Assembly: GCA_934045905.1 (NCBI GenBank)
Contig: CAKOGZ010000129.1
Location: forward strand, 1 to 64,000
Direction of reading: 5' to 3'
Source of the DNA: Leuctra nigra
Taxonomy: Eukaryota; Arthropoda; Insecta; Plecoptera; Leuctridae
DNA length: 64,000 nt
Part shown: piece by piece, positions 1 through 9,943 of the stretch
Layout of the letters: each line of letters starts with the position of its first letter
Position numbering within the stretch: the first letter of the stretch is position 1
Program-made: the position numbers and the translations under genes
Notes under the pieces: model-generated
What the model was told of the DNA's origin: nothing
What the model saw: the letters and a program-made list of their open reading frames with translations, nothing else
Databases searched by the model: none

Positions 1-365
1 CGCTGCCCTGTCAGATTATTATATAATAAAGTTAGGTTAATACAGGTTAGCGAAGCGAGCGTAGCTGACTCATCACAAGCTTTAACCTCCATTGACTAAA
101 AAATGGATGAAAACCTAGGAAATGAGGAAAATCTAAGGAACATTGTTAATTGTTACATTGTTACCTTTGTAGGCTAACCTACATTGTTGGTCAATATACA
201 TTGACAAAAAAATGGATGAAAATCTATCGGGGGTCGACCCATCAGCTTCTGAATAACATGAACAGTTAATTCCGGCGAATCTGAGAGTCTGACATAAAAA
301 AGTGTTTCTGCACTTTTTAAGCCTCTCACCATATACTATATAGGGTAACGTTGTCAACTCTCTTA
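1..365. repeat. Partial A monomer (3' part of an A3 copy)
   Basis: The window opens about 210 bp into an A monomer, at CGCTGCCCTGTCAG. The remaining 365 bp hold one 109-bp module and a right part with TCTGAGAG and ACCATATAC, the A3 markers. A B monomer follows at 366, as expected for the last A of an HOR unit. Confidence 0.93.
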
Positions 366-1150
366 GAGTAATAGATTCGTCACAAAGTAGAAAACAAATA
401 AAAAAATATCAATATGAGCTACTTCTAAAGTGGCACCCCCCTATTTTTATCGAATTTTCTTGAAGCCTACACAACGTTATGCCGAGAAATGAAATAAAAC
501 ACTTTTCGAAAATAGTAGGCTTAACATTAACATGTAAAAAAAAATCTCCCCTCTGCCTCCTGGAGTCGCCCGACGTTGCCCGGTCAGATAATTTTATAAT
601 AAAGTTAGGTAAGGGTAGGTTAGCGAAGCGAGCGAAGCGAGCGTAGCTGACCCTTAACAAGCTTTAACCTACAGTGACAAAAAATTGATGAAAACCTATC
701 AGGATTGTGCCCTTCTGCTTCTGAAGGACATAAACTAAGAAATGCGGCGTATCGGAGCGTCTGACAGAAAAAAGTGTTTCTGCACTTTTTAAGCCTCTCT
801 CCATCATCTATATGGTGTATCATTTTCAGCTCTCTAAGAGTAATAGATTCGTCACAAAGTAGGAAACAAACAAAACTTTTTCAATATGACCTACTTCTAA
901 AGTGGCACCCCCCTGTTTTTATCGAATTTTCTTGATGCCTACACAACGTTATGTCGAGAAATGTAATAAAACACTTTTCGAAAAAAAATAGGCTTATAAA
1001 TAAAATTATAAAAAAGAACCCCACTCTGCCCCCTTGGAGTCGCCCGACGCTGCCCTGTCAGATTATTATATAATAAAGTTAGGTTAATACAGGTTAGCGA
1101 AGCGAGCGTAGTTGACTCATCCCAAGCTTTAACCTCCATTGACTAAAAAA

Positions 1151-1368
1151 TGGATGAAAACCTAGGAAATGAGGAAAATCTAAGGAACATTGTAAATTGT
1201 TACATTGTTACCTTTGTAGGCTAACCTACATTGTTGGTCAATATACATTGACAAAAAAATGGATGAAAACCTAGGAAATGATGAAAATCTAAGGAACATT
1301 TTTAATTGTGACATTGTAACCTTTGTAGGCTAACCTACATTGTTGGTCAATATACATTGACAAAAAAA
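1151..1368. repeat. Tandem 109-bp modules of C monomer (ancestral-like C)
   Basis: Two adjacent 109-bp modules, 1151-1259 and 1260-1368, each begin at TGGATGAAAACCTAGG. The first copy reads ACATTGTAAATTG. The second reads GATGAAAATC and ACATTTTTAATTGTGAC. These differences recur in every C monomer, so the two copies are old relative to the spread of C. Confidence 0.95.
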
Positions 1369-1452
1369 TGGATGAAAATCTATCGGGGGTCGACCCATCA
1401 GCTTCTGAATAACATGAACAGTTAATTCCGGCAAATCGGAGAGTCTGACATA

Positions 1453-1474
1453 AAAAAGTGTTTCTGCACTTTTT
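1453..1474. other. Conserved perfect hairpin (representative copy)
   Basis: AAAAAGTG, loop TTTCTG, then CACTTTTT form an 8-bp perfect inverted repeat. It lies 69 to 48 bp before each monomer start and occurs in both A and B types although flanking sequence differs. A1 copies carry a G-to-T change in the stem, CY copies lose the second C, and some A2 copies have a loop change (GTGTATCTG). It is too AT-rich and out of context to call a bacterial terminator. A structural or RNA role is possible but unproven. Confidence 0.7.
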
Positions 1475-1658
1475 AAGCCTCTCACCATCTACTATATAGG
1501 GTAACGTTGTCAACTCTCTTAGAGTAATAGATTCGTCACAAAGTAGGAAACAAATAAAAAAATATCAATATGAGCTACTTCTAAAGTGGCACCCCCCTAT
1601 TTTTATCGAATTTTCTTGAAGCCTACACAACGTTATGCCGAGAAATGAAATAAAACAC

Positions 1659-1668
1659 TTTTCGAAAA
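1659..1668. other. TTTTCGAAAA palindrome at the A/B family switch (representative)
   Basis: This 10-bp perfect palindrome sits 137 bp into each monomer. It is followed by an A-tract of 7-9 bases in A and C monomers, or AATAATAGG in B. Sequence left of it after a B is B-like (TGTAATAAAAC, GATGCC, CCTGTTTTT), while sequence right of it is A-like. It therefore marks the natural A/B monomer boundary. The homopolymer beside it accounts for most 1-bp length variants. Confidence 0.75.
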
Positions 1669-1808
1669 AAAATAGGCTTATAAATAAAATTATAAAAAAG
1701 AACCCCACTCTGCCCCCTTGGAGTCGCCCGACGCTGCCCTGTCAGATTATTATATAATAAAGTTAGGTTAATACAGGTTAGCGAAGCGAGCGTAGCTGAC
1801 TCATCACA

Positions 1809-1814
1809 AGCTTT
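1809..1814. other. HindIII site recurring once per monomer (representative)
   Basis: AAGCTT in CAAGCTTTAACC occurs once per monomer in almost every copy, so digestion would give a 472/575/684-bp ladder. It is lost (AAGTTT) near 13946 and at the equivalent place near 16616, two copies related by a block duplication. Confidence 0.85.
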
Positions 1815-1834
1815 AACCTCCATTGACTAAAAAA

Positions 1835-1943
1835 TGGATGAAAACCTAGGAAATGAGGAAAATCTAAGGAACATTGTTAATTGTTACATTGTTACCTTTG
1901 TAGGCTAACCTACATTGTTGGTCAATATACATTGACAAAAAAA
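1835..1943. repeat. Single 109-bp module of an A monomer (representative)
   Basis: The module runs from TGGATGAAAACCTAGG to the base before the next TGGATGAAAATCTATC. Its left edge is preceded by CATTGACTAAAAAA and its right edge by CATTGACAAAAAAA, so near-identical direct repeats bound it. Inside are GTAGGCTAACCTAC (1900-1913, 5-bp stem, 4-base loop) and GTCAATATACATTGAC (1921-1936, 6-bp stem, 4-base loop). The motif GA(T/G)GAAAA(C/T)CTA occurs twice in the module and once just after it. B monomers lack the module. Confidence 0.93.
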
Positions 1944-1961
1944 TGGATGAAAATCTATCGG

Positions 1962-1971
1962 GGGTCGACCC
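1962..1971. other. GGGTCGACCC palindrome (representative)
   Basis: This 10-bp perfect palindrome containing a SalI site lies just right of the module in A monomers. Eleven of the twelve C monomers read GGGTGAACCC instead, and B has an unrelated GGATTGTGCCC. It is therefore a type-diagnostic site. Confidence 0.8.
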
Positions 1972-3484
1972 ATCAGCTTCTGAATAACATGAACAGTTAA
2001 TTCCGGCGAATCGGAGAGTCTGACATAAAAAATTGTTTCTGCACTTTTTAAGCCTCTCACCATCTACTATATAGGGTAACGTTGTCAACTCTCTTAGAGT
2101 AATAGATTCGTCACAAAGTAGGAAACAAATAATAAAATATCAATATGAGCTACTTCTAAAGTGGCACCCCCCTATTTTTATCGAATTTTCTTGAAGCCTA
2201 CACAACGTTATGCCGAGAAATGAAATAAAACACTTTTCGAAAAAAAATAGGCTTATAAATAAAATTATAAAAAAGAACCCCACTCTGCCCCCTTGGAGTC
2301 GCCCGACGCTGCCCTGTCAGATTATTATATAATAAAGTTAGGTTAATACAGGTTAGCGAAGCGAGCGTAGCTGACTCATCACAAGCTTTAACCTCCATTG
2401 ACTAAAAAATGGATGAAAACCTAGGAAATGAGGAAAATCTAAGGAACATTGTTAATTGTTACATTGTTACCTTTGTAGGCTAACCAACATTGTTGGTCAA
2501 TATACATTGACAAAAAAATGGATGAAAATCTATCGGGGGTCGACCCATCAGCTTCTGAATAACATGAACTGTTAATTCCGGCGAATCGGAGAGTCTGACA
2601 TAAAAAAGTGTTTCTGCACTTTTTAAGCCGCTCACCATCTACTATATAGGGTAACGTTGTCAACTCTCTTAGAGTAATAGATTCGTCACAAAGTAGGAAA
2701 CAAATAAAAAAATATCAATATGAGCTACTTCTAAAGTGGCACCCCCCTATTTTTATCGAATTTTCTTGAAGCCTACACAACGTTATGCCGAGAAATGAAA
2801 TAAAACACTTTTCGAAAAAAAATAGGCTTATAAATAACATTATAAAAAAGAACCCCACTCTGCCCCCTTGGAGTCGCCCGACGCTGCCCTGTCAGATTAT
2901 TATATAATAAAGTTAGGTTAATACAGGTTAGCGAAGCGAGCGTAGCTGACTCATAACAAGCTTTAACCTCCATTGACTAAAAAATGGATGAAAACCTAGG
3001 AAATGAGGAAAATCTAAGGAACATTGTTAATTGTTACATTGTTACCTTTGTAGGCTAACCTACATTGTTGGTCAATATACATTGACAAAAAAATGGATGA
3101 AAATCTATCGGGGGTCGACCCATCAGCTTCTGAATAACATGAACAGTTAATTCCGGCGAATCTGAGAGTCTGACATAAAAAAGTGTTTCTGCACTTTTTA
3201 AGCCTCTCACCATCTACTATATAGGGTAACGTTGTCAACTCTCTTAGAGTAATAGATTCGTCACAAAGTAGAAAACAAATAAAAAAATATCAATATGAGC
3301 TACTTCTAAAGTGGCACCCCCCTATTTTTATCGAATTTTCTTGAAGCCTACACAACGTTATGCCGAGAAATGAAATAAAACACTTTTCGAAAATAATAGG
3401 CTTAACATTAACATGTAAAAAAAAATCTCCCCTCTGCCTCCTGGAGTCGCCCGACGTTGCCCGGTCAGATAATTTTATAATAAA

Positions 3485-3504
3485 GTTAGGTTAGGGTAGG
3501 TTAG
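3485..3504. other. TTAGG-like degenerate run in a B monomer (representative)
   Basis: GTTAGGTTAGGGTAGGTTAG contains three TTAGG/TAGG-like units in a row. A monomers have GTTAGGTTAATACAGGTTAG at the same place. The run resembles the arthropod telomere unit TTAGG but is short and degenerate. It could be coincidence in an AT-rich repeat. Confidence 0.45.
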
Positions 3505-3521
3505 CGAAGCGAGCGAAGCGA
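3504..3521. repeat. 9-bp tandem duplication specific to B monomers (representative)
   Basis: GCGAAGCGA occurs twice back to back before GCGTAGCTGA. A and C monomers have it once. It is the most CpG-rich spot in the monomer and accounts for 9 bp of the B-type left-part difference (net +6 after other small deletions). Confidence 0.9.
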
Positions 3522-5442
3522 GCGTAGCTGACCCTTAACAAGCTTTAACCTACAGTGACAAAAAATTGATGAAAACCTATCAGGATTGTGCCCTTCTGCT
3601 TCTGAAGGACATAAACTAAGAAATGCGGCGTATCGGAGCGTCTGACAGAAAAAAGTGTTTCTGCACTTTTTAAGCCTCTCTCCATCATCTATATGGTGTA
3701 TCATTTTCAGCTCTCTAAGAGTAATAGATTCGTCACAAAGTATGAAACAAACAAAACTTTTTCAATATGACCTACTTCTAAAGTGGCACCCCCCTGTTTT
3801 TATCGAATTTTCTTGATGCCTACACAACGTTATGCCGAGAAATGTAATAAAACACTTTTCGAAAAAAAATAGGCTTATAAATAAAATTATAAAAAAGAAC
3901 CCCACTCTGCCCCCTTGGAGTCGCCCGACGCTGCCCTGTCAGATTATTATATAATAAAGTTAGGTTAATACAGGTTAGCGTAGCGAGCGTAGCTGACTCA
4001 TCACAAGCTTTAACCTCCATTGACTAAAAAATGGATGAAAACCTAGGAAATGAGGAAAATCTAAGGAACATTGTTAATTGTTACATTGTTACCTTTGTAG
4101 GCTAACCTACATTGTTGGTCAATATACATTGACAAAAAAATGGATGAAAATCTATCGGGGGTCGACCCATCAGCTTCTGAATAACATGAACAGTTAATTC
4201 CGGCGAAACGGAGAGTCTGACATAAAAAATTGTTTCTGCACTTTTTAAGCCTCTCACCATCTACTATATAGGGTAACGTTGTCAACTCTCTTAGAGTAAT
4301 AGATTCGTCACAAAGTAGGAAACAAATAAAAAAATATCAATATGAGCTACTTCTAAAGTGGCACCCCCCTATTTTTGTCGAATTTTCTTGAAGCCTACAC
4401 AACGTTATGCCGAGAAATGAAATAAAACACTTTTCGAAAAAAAATAGGCTTATAAATAAAATTATAAAAAAGAACCCCACTCTGCCCCCTTGGAGTCGCC
4501 CGACGCTGCCCTGTCAGATTATTATATAATAAAGTTAGGTTAATACAGGTTAGCGAAGCGAGCGTAGCTGACTCATCACAAGCTTTAACCTCCATTGACT
4601 AAAAAATGGATGAAAACCTAGGAAATGAGGAAAATCTAAGGAACATTGTTAATTGTTACATTGTTACCTTTGTAGGCTAACCTACATTGTTGGTCAATAT
4701 ACATTGACAAAAAAATGGATGAAAATCTATCGGGGGTCGACCCATCAGCTTCTGAATAAAATGAACAGTTAATTCCGGCGAATCGGAGAGTCTGACATAA
4801 AAAAGTGTTTCTGCACTTTTTAAGCCGCTCACCATCTACTATATAGGGTAACGTTGTCAACTCTCTTAGAGTAATAGATTCGTCACAAAGTAGGAAACAA
4901 ATAAAAAAATATCAATATGAGCTACTTCTAAAGTGGCACCCCCCTATTTTTATCGAATTTTCTTGAAGCCTACACAACGTTATGCCGAGAAATGAAATAA
5001 AACACTTTTCGAAAAAAATAGGCTTATAAATAAAATTATAAAAAAGAACCCCACTCTGCCCCCTTGGAGTCGCCCGACGCTGCCCTGTCAGATTATTATA
5101 TAATAAAGTTAGGTTAATACAGGTTAGCGAAGCGAGCGTAGCTGACTCATCACAAGCTTTAACCTCCATTGACTAAAATATGGATGAAAACCTAGGAAAT
5201 GAGGAAAATCTAAGGAACATTGTTAATTGTTACATTGTTACCTTTGTAGGCTAACCAACATTGTTGGTCAATATACATTGACAAAAAAATGGATGAAAAT
5301 CTATCGGGGGTCGACCCATCAGCTTCTGAATAACATGAACAGTTAATTCCGGCGAATCTGAGAGTCTGACATAAAAAAGTGTTTCTGCACTTTTTAAGCC
5401 TCTCACCATATACTATATAGGGTAACGTTGTCAACTCTCTTA

Positions 5443-7063
5443 GAGTAATAGATTCGTCACAAAGTAGAAAACAAATAAAAAAATATCAATATGAGCTACT
5501 TCTAAAGTGGCACCCCCCTATTTTTATCGAATTTTCTTGAAGCCTACACAACGTTATGCCGAGAAATGAAATAAAACACTTTTCGAAAATAATAGGCTTA
5601 ACATTAACATGTAAAAAAAAATCTCCCCTCTGCCTCCTGGAGTCGCCCGACGTTGCCCGGTCAGATAATTTTATAATAAAGTTAGGTTAGGGTAGGTTAG
5701 CGAAGCGAGCGAAGCGAGCGTAGCTGACCCTTAACAAGCTTTAACCTACAGTGACAAAAAATTGATGAAAACCTATCAGGATTGTGCCCTTCTGCTTCTG
5801 AAGGACATAAACTAAGAAATGCGGCGTATCGGAGCGTCTGACAGAAAAAAGTGTTTCTGCACTTTTTAAGCCTCTCTCCATCATCTATATGGTGTATCAT
5901 TTTCAGCTCTCTAAGAGTAATAGATTCGTCACAAAGTAGGAAACAAACAAAACTTTTTCAATATGACCTACTTCTAAAGTGGCACCCCCCTGTTTTTATC
6001 GAATTTTCTTGATGCCTACACAACGTTATGCCGAGAAATGTAATAAAACACTTTTCGCAAAAAATAGGCTTATAAATAAAATTATAAAAAAGAACCCCAC
6101 TCTGCCCCCTTGGAGTCGCCCGACGCTGCCCTGTCAGATTATTATATAATAAAGTAAGGTTAGTACAGGTTAGCGAAGCGAGCGTAGCTGACTCATCACA
6201 AGCTTTAACCTCCATTGACTAAAAAATGGATGAAAACCTAGGAAATGAGGAAAATCTAAGGAACATTGTTAATTGTTACATTGTTACCTTTGTAGGCTAA
6301 CCTACATTGTTGGTCAATATACATTGACAAAAAAATGGATGAAAATCTATCGGGGGTCGACCCATCAGCTTCTGAATAACATGAACAGTTAATTCCGGCG
6401 AATCGGAGAGTCTGACATAAAAAAGTGTTTCTGCACTTTTTAAGCCTCTCACCATCTACTATATAGGGTAACGTTGTCAACTCTCTTAGAGTAATAGATT
6501 CGTCACAAAGTAGGAAACAAATAAAAAAATATCAATATGAGCTACTTCTAAAGTGGCACCCCCCTATTTTTATCGAATTTTCTTGAAGCCTACACAACGT
6601 TATGCCGAGAAATGAAATAAAACACTTTTCGAAAAAAAATAGGCTTATAAATAAAATTATAAAAAAGAACCCCACTCTGCCCCCTTGGAGTCGCCCGACG
6701 CTGCCCTGTCAGATTATTATATAATAAAGTTAGGTTAATACAGGTTAGCGAAGCGAGCGTAGCTGACTCATCACAAGCTTTAACCTCCATTGACTAAAAA
6801 ATGGATGAAAACCTAGGAAATGAGGAAAATCTAAGGAACATTGTTAATTGTTACATTGTTACCTTTGTAGGCTAACCTACATTGTTGGTCAATATACATT
6901 GACAAAAAAATGGATGAAAATCTATCGGGGGTCGACCCATCAGCTTCTGAATAACATGAACAGTTAATTCTGGCGAATCTGAGAGTCTGACATAAAAAAG
7001 TGTTTCTGCACTTTTTAAGCCTCTCACCATCTACTATATAGGGTAACGTTGTCAACTCTCTTA
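5443..7063. repeat. HOR unit B-A-A3 (3-mer, 1,621 bp)
   Basis: Monomers are B 5443-5914, A 5915-6488 (574 bp, with CGCAAAAAAT in place of CGAAAAAAAAT) and A3 6489-7063 (TCTGAGAG). The first A has neither the A1 stem change nor the A2 GCCGCTC, and carries a private GTAAGGTTAGTACAGG near 6153. It is therefore not a simple two-monomer deletion of the reference 5-mer. Confidence 0.93.
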
Positions 7064-9943
7064 GAGTAATAGATTCGTCACAAAGTAGAAAACAAATAAA
7101 AAAATATCAATATGAGCTACTTCTAAAGTGGCACCCCCCTATTTTTATCGAATTTTCTTGAAGCCTACACAACGTTATGCCGAGAAATGAAATAAAACAC
7201 TTTTCGAAAATAATAGGCTTAACATTAACATGTAAAAAAAAATCTCCCCTCTGCCTTCTGGAGTCGCCCGACGTTGCCCGGTCAGATAATTTTATAATAA
7301 AGTTAGGTTAGGGTAGGTTAGCGAAGCGAGCGAAGCGAGCGTAGCTGACCCTTAACAAGCTTTAACCTACAGTGACAAAAAATTGATGAAAACCTATCAG
7401 GATTGTGCCCTTCTGATTCTGAAGGACATAAACTAAGAAATGCGGCGTATCGGAGCGTCTGACAGAAAAAAGTGTTTCTGCACTTTTTAAGCCTCTCTCC
7501 ATCATCTATATGGTGTATCATTTTCAGCTCTCTAAGAGTAATAGATTCGTCACAAAGTAGGAAACAAACAAAACTTTTTTAATATGACCTACTTCTAAAG
7601 TGGCACCCCCCTGTTTTTATCGAATTTTCTTGATGCCTACACAACGTTATGCCGAGAAATGTAATAAAACACTTTTCGAAAAAAAATAGGCTTATAAATA
7701 AAATTATAAAAAAGAACCCCACTCTGCCCCCTTGGAGTCGCCCGACGCTGCCCTGTCAGATTATTATATAATAAAGTTAGGTTAATACAGGTTAGCGAAG
7801 CGAGCGTAGTTGACTCATCCCAAGCTTTAACCTCCATTGACTAAAAAATGGATGAAAACCTAGGAAATGAGGAAAATCTAAGGAACATTGTAAATTGTTA
7901 CATTGTTACCTTTGTAGGCTAACCTACATTGTTGGTCAATATACATTGACAAAAAAATGGATGAAAACCTAGGAAATGATGAAAATCTAAGGAACATTTT
8001 TAATTGTGACATTGTAACCTTTGTAGGCTAACCTACATTGTTGGTCAATATACATTGACAAAAAAATGGATGAAAATCTATCGGGGGTGAACCCATCAGC
8101 TTCTGAATAACATGAACATTTAATTCCGGCAAATCGGAGAGTCTGACATAAAAAAGTGTTTCTGCACTTTTTAAGCCTCTCACCATCTACTATATAGGGT
8201 AACGTTGTCAACTCTCTTAGAGTAATAGATTCGTCACAAAGTAGGAAACAAATAAAAAAATATCAATATGAGCTACTTCTAAAGTGGCACCCCCCTATTT
8301 TTATCGAATTTTCTTGAAGCCTACACAACGTTATGCCGAGAAATGAAATAAAACACTTTTCGAAAAAAAATAGGCTTATAAATAAAATTATAAAAAAGAA
8401 CCCCACTCTGCCCCCTTGGAGTCGCCCGACGCTGCCCTGTCAGATTATTATATAATAAAGTTAGGTTAATACAGGTTAGCGAAGCGAGCGTAGCTGACTC
8501 ATCACAAGCTTTAACCTCCATTGACTAAAAAATGGATGAAAACCTAGGAAATGAGGAAAATCTAAGGAACATTGTTAATTGTTACATTGTTACCTTTGTA
8601 GGCTAACCTACATTGTTGGTCAATATACATTGACAAAAAAATGGATGAAAATCTATCGGGGGTCGACCCATCAGCTTCTGAATAACATGAACAGTTAATT
8701 CCGGCGAATCGGAGAGTCTGACATAAAAAATTGTTTCTGCACTTTTTAAGCCTCTCACCATCTACTATATAGGGTAACGTTGTCAACTCTCTTAGAGTAA
8801 TAGATTCGTCACAAAGTAGGAAACAAATAATAAAATATCAATATGAGCTACTTCTAAAGTGGCACCCCCCTATTTTTATCGAATTTTCTTGAAGCCTACA
8901 CAACGTTATGCCGAGAAATGAAATAAAACACTTTTCGAAAAAAAATAGGCTTATAAATAAAATTATAAAAAAGAACCCCACTCTGCCCCCTTGGAGTCGC
9001 CCGACGCTGCCCTGTCAGATTATTATATAATAAAGTTAGGTTAATACAGGTTAGCGAAGCAAGCGTAGCTGACTCATCACAAGCTTTAACCTCCATTGAC
9101 TAAAAAATGGATGAAAACCTAGGAAATGAGGAAAATCTAAGGAACATTGTTAATTGTTACATTGTTACCTTTGTAGGCTAACCTACATTGTTGGTCAATA
9201 TACATTGACAAAAAAATGGATGAAAATCTATCGGGGGTCGACCCATCAGCTTCTGAATAACATGAACAGTTAATTCCGGCGAATCGGAGAGTCTGACATA
9301 AAAAAGTGTTTCTGCACTTTTTAAGCCGCTCACCATCTACTATATAGGGTAACGTTGTCAACTCTCTTAGAGTAATAGATTCGTCACAAAGTAGGAAACA
9401 AATAAAAAAATATCAATATGAGCTACTTCTAAAGTGGCACCCCCCTATTTTTATCGAATTTTCTTGAAGCCTACACAACGTTATGCCGAGAAATGAAATA
9501 AAACACTTTTCGAAAAAAATAGGCTTATAAATAAAATTATAAAAAAGAACCCCACTCTGCCCCCTTGGAGTCGCCCGACGCTGCCCTGTCAGATTATTAT
9601 ATAATAAAGTTAGGTTAATACAGGTTAGCGAAGCGAGCGTAGCTGACTCATCACAAGCTTTAACCTCCATTGACTAAAAAATGGATGAAAACCTAGGAAA
9701 TGAGGAAAATCTAAGGAACATTGTTAATTGTTACATTGTTACCTTTGTAGGCTAACCTACATTGTTGGTCAATATACATTGACAAAAAAATGGATGAAAA
9801 TCTATCGGGGGTCGACCCATCAGCTTCTGAATAACATGAACAGTTAATTCCGGCGAATCGGAGAGTCTGACATAAAAAAGTGTTTCTGCACTTTTTAAGC
9901 CTCTCACCATATACTATATAGGGTAACGTTGTCAACTCTCTTA
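7064..9943. repeat. HOR unit B-C-A1-A2-A3 (5-mer, 2,880 bp)
   Basis: Monomers are B 7064-7535, C 7536-8219, A1 8220-8794, A2 8795-9369 and A3 9370-9943. C has GGGTGAACCC and GAACATTTAATTCC, the first copy of the CX subtype, but keeps all five G before TGAACCC, unlike later CX copies. A3 has ACCATATAC but CGGAGAG rather than TCTGAGAG. B has a private CTGCCTTCTGG and TCTGATTCTG. Confidence 0.94.
7849..8066. repeat. Tandem 109-bp modules of C monomer (first CX copy)
   Basis: Modules are 7849-7957 and 7958-8066, with the same first-copy and second-copy signatures as at 1151. The right part that follows has lost the GGGTCGACCC palindrome. Confidence 0.94.

Larger units (their letters stand above)
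366..3246. repeat. HOR unit B-C-A1-A2-A3 (5-mer, 2,881 bp)
   Basis: Monomers are B 366-837, C 838-1521, A1 1522-2096, A2 2097-2671 and A3 2672-3246. The C here is the least altered of the twelve: it keeps the GGGTCGACCC palindrome that all later C copies have lost. A1 has the hairpin-breaking AAAAATTG, A2 the GCCGCTC and A3 the TCTGAGAG marker. B carries a private AATAGTAGG where other B copies read AATAATAGG. This unit is a convenient reference for the whole array. Confidence 0.95.
3247..5442. repeat. HOR unit B-A1-A2-A3 (4-mer, 2,196 bp)
   Basis: Monomers are B 3247-3718, A1 3719-4293, A2 4294-4868 and A3 4869-5442 (574 bp, A-tract of 7). The order equals the 5-mer with C removed: the A after B carries the A1 stem marker AAAAATTG. 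Private changes include GCGTAGCGAGCG at about 3978 and CTATTTTTGTCG at about 4371. Confidence 0.94.

Noticed and set aside
375..395. CENP-B box-like motif at ATTCGTCACAAAGTAGG or TTTTCGAAAAAAAATAGG
   Set aside because: Both contain TTCG but lack the required CGGG core at the correct spacing.
1453..1474. Intrinsic bacterial terminator (hairpin followed by T-run)
   Set aside because: The T-run is part of the stem, the stem is AT-rich, no gene precedes it, and the context is a eukaryote-like satellite.
1289..1513. Recurring minus-strand open frames of about 74 residues (starting MTTLPYI) in A and C monomers as a gene family
   Set aside because: They recur only because the satellite recurs. In the copies near 10758, 15049 and 17719, AGTCTAACAT creates a stop in the frame. 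Others are frame-shifted (23887, 25569, 46796). I recognise no domain or promoter.
1623..1823. Recurring minus-strand open frames of 62-85 residues (starting MEVKA) over the module edge and left part
   Set aside because: The end of the frame changes with the A-tract length (7, 8 or 9 A gives 85-, 66- or 63-residue versions). This is drift in a homopolymer, not selection on a protein.
8060..8095. RNA polymerase III promoter or tRNA/SINE origin (minus-strand GGTTCACCCC as a B box; TAGCGAAGCGAG as an A box)
   Set aside because: The two boxes are on opposite strands, spacing is far outside the tRNA/SINE range, the B-box match is incomplete and absent from A and B monomers, and no cloverleaf can be drawn.
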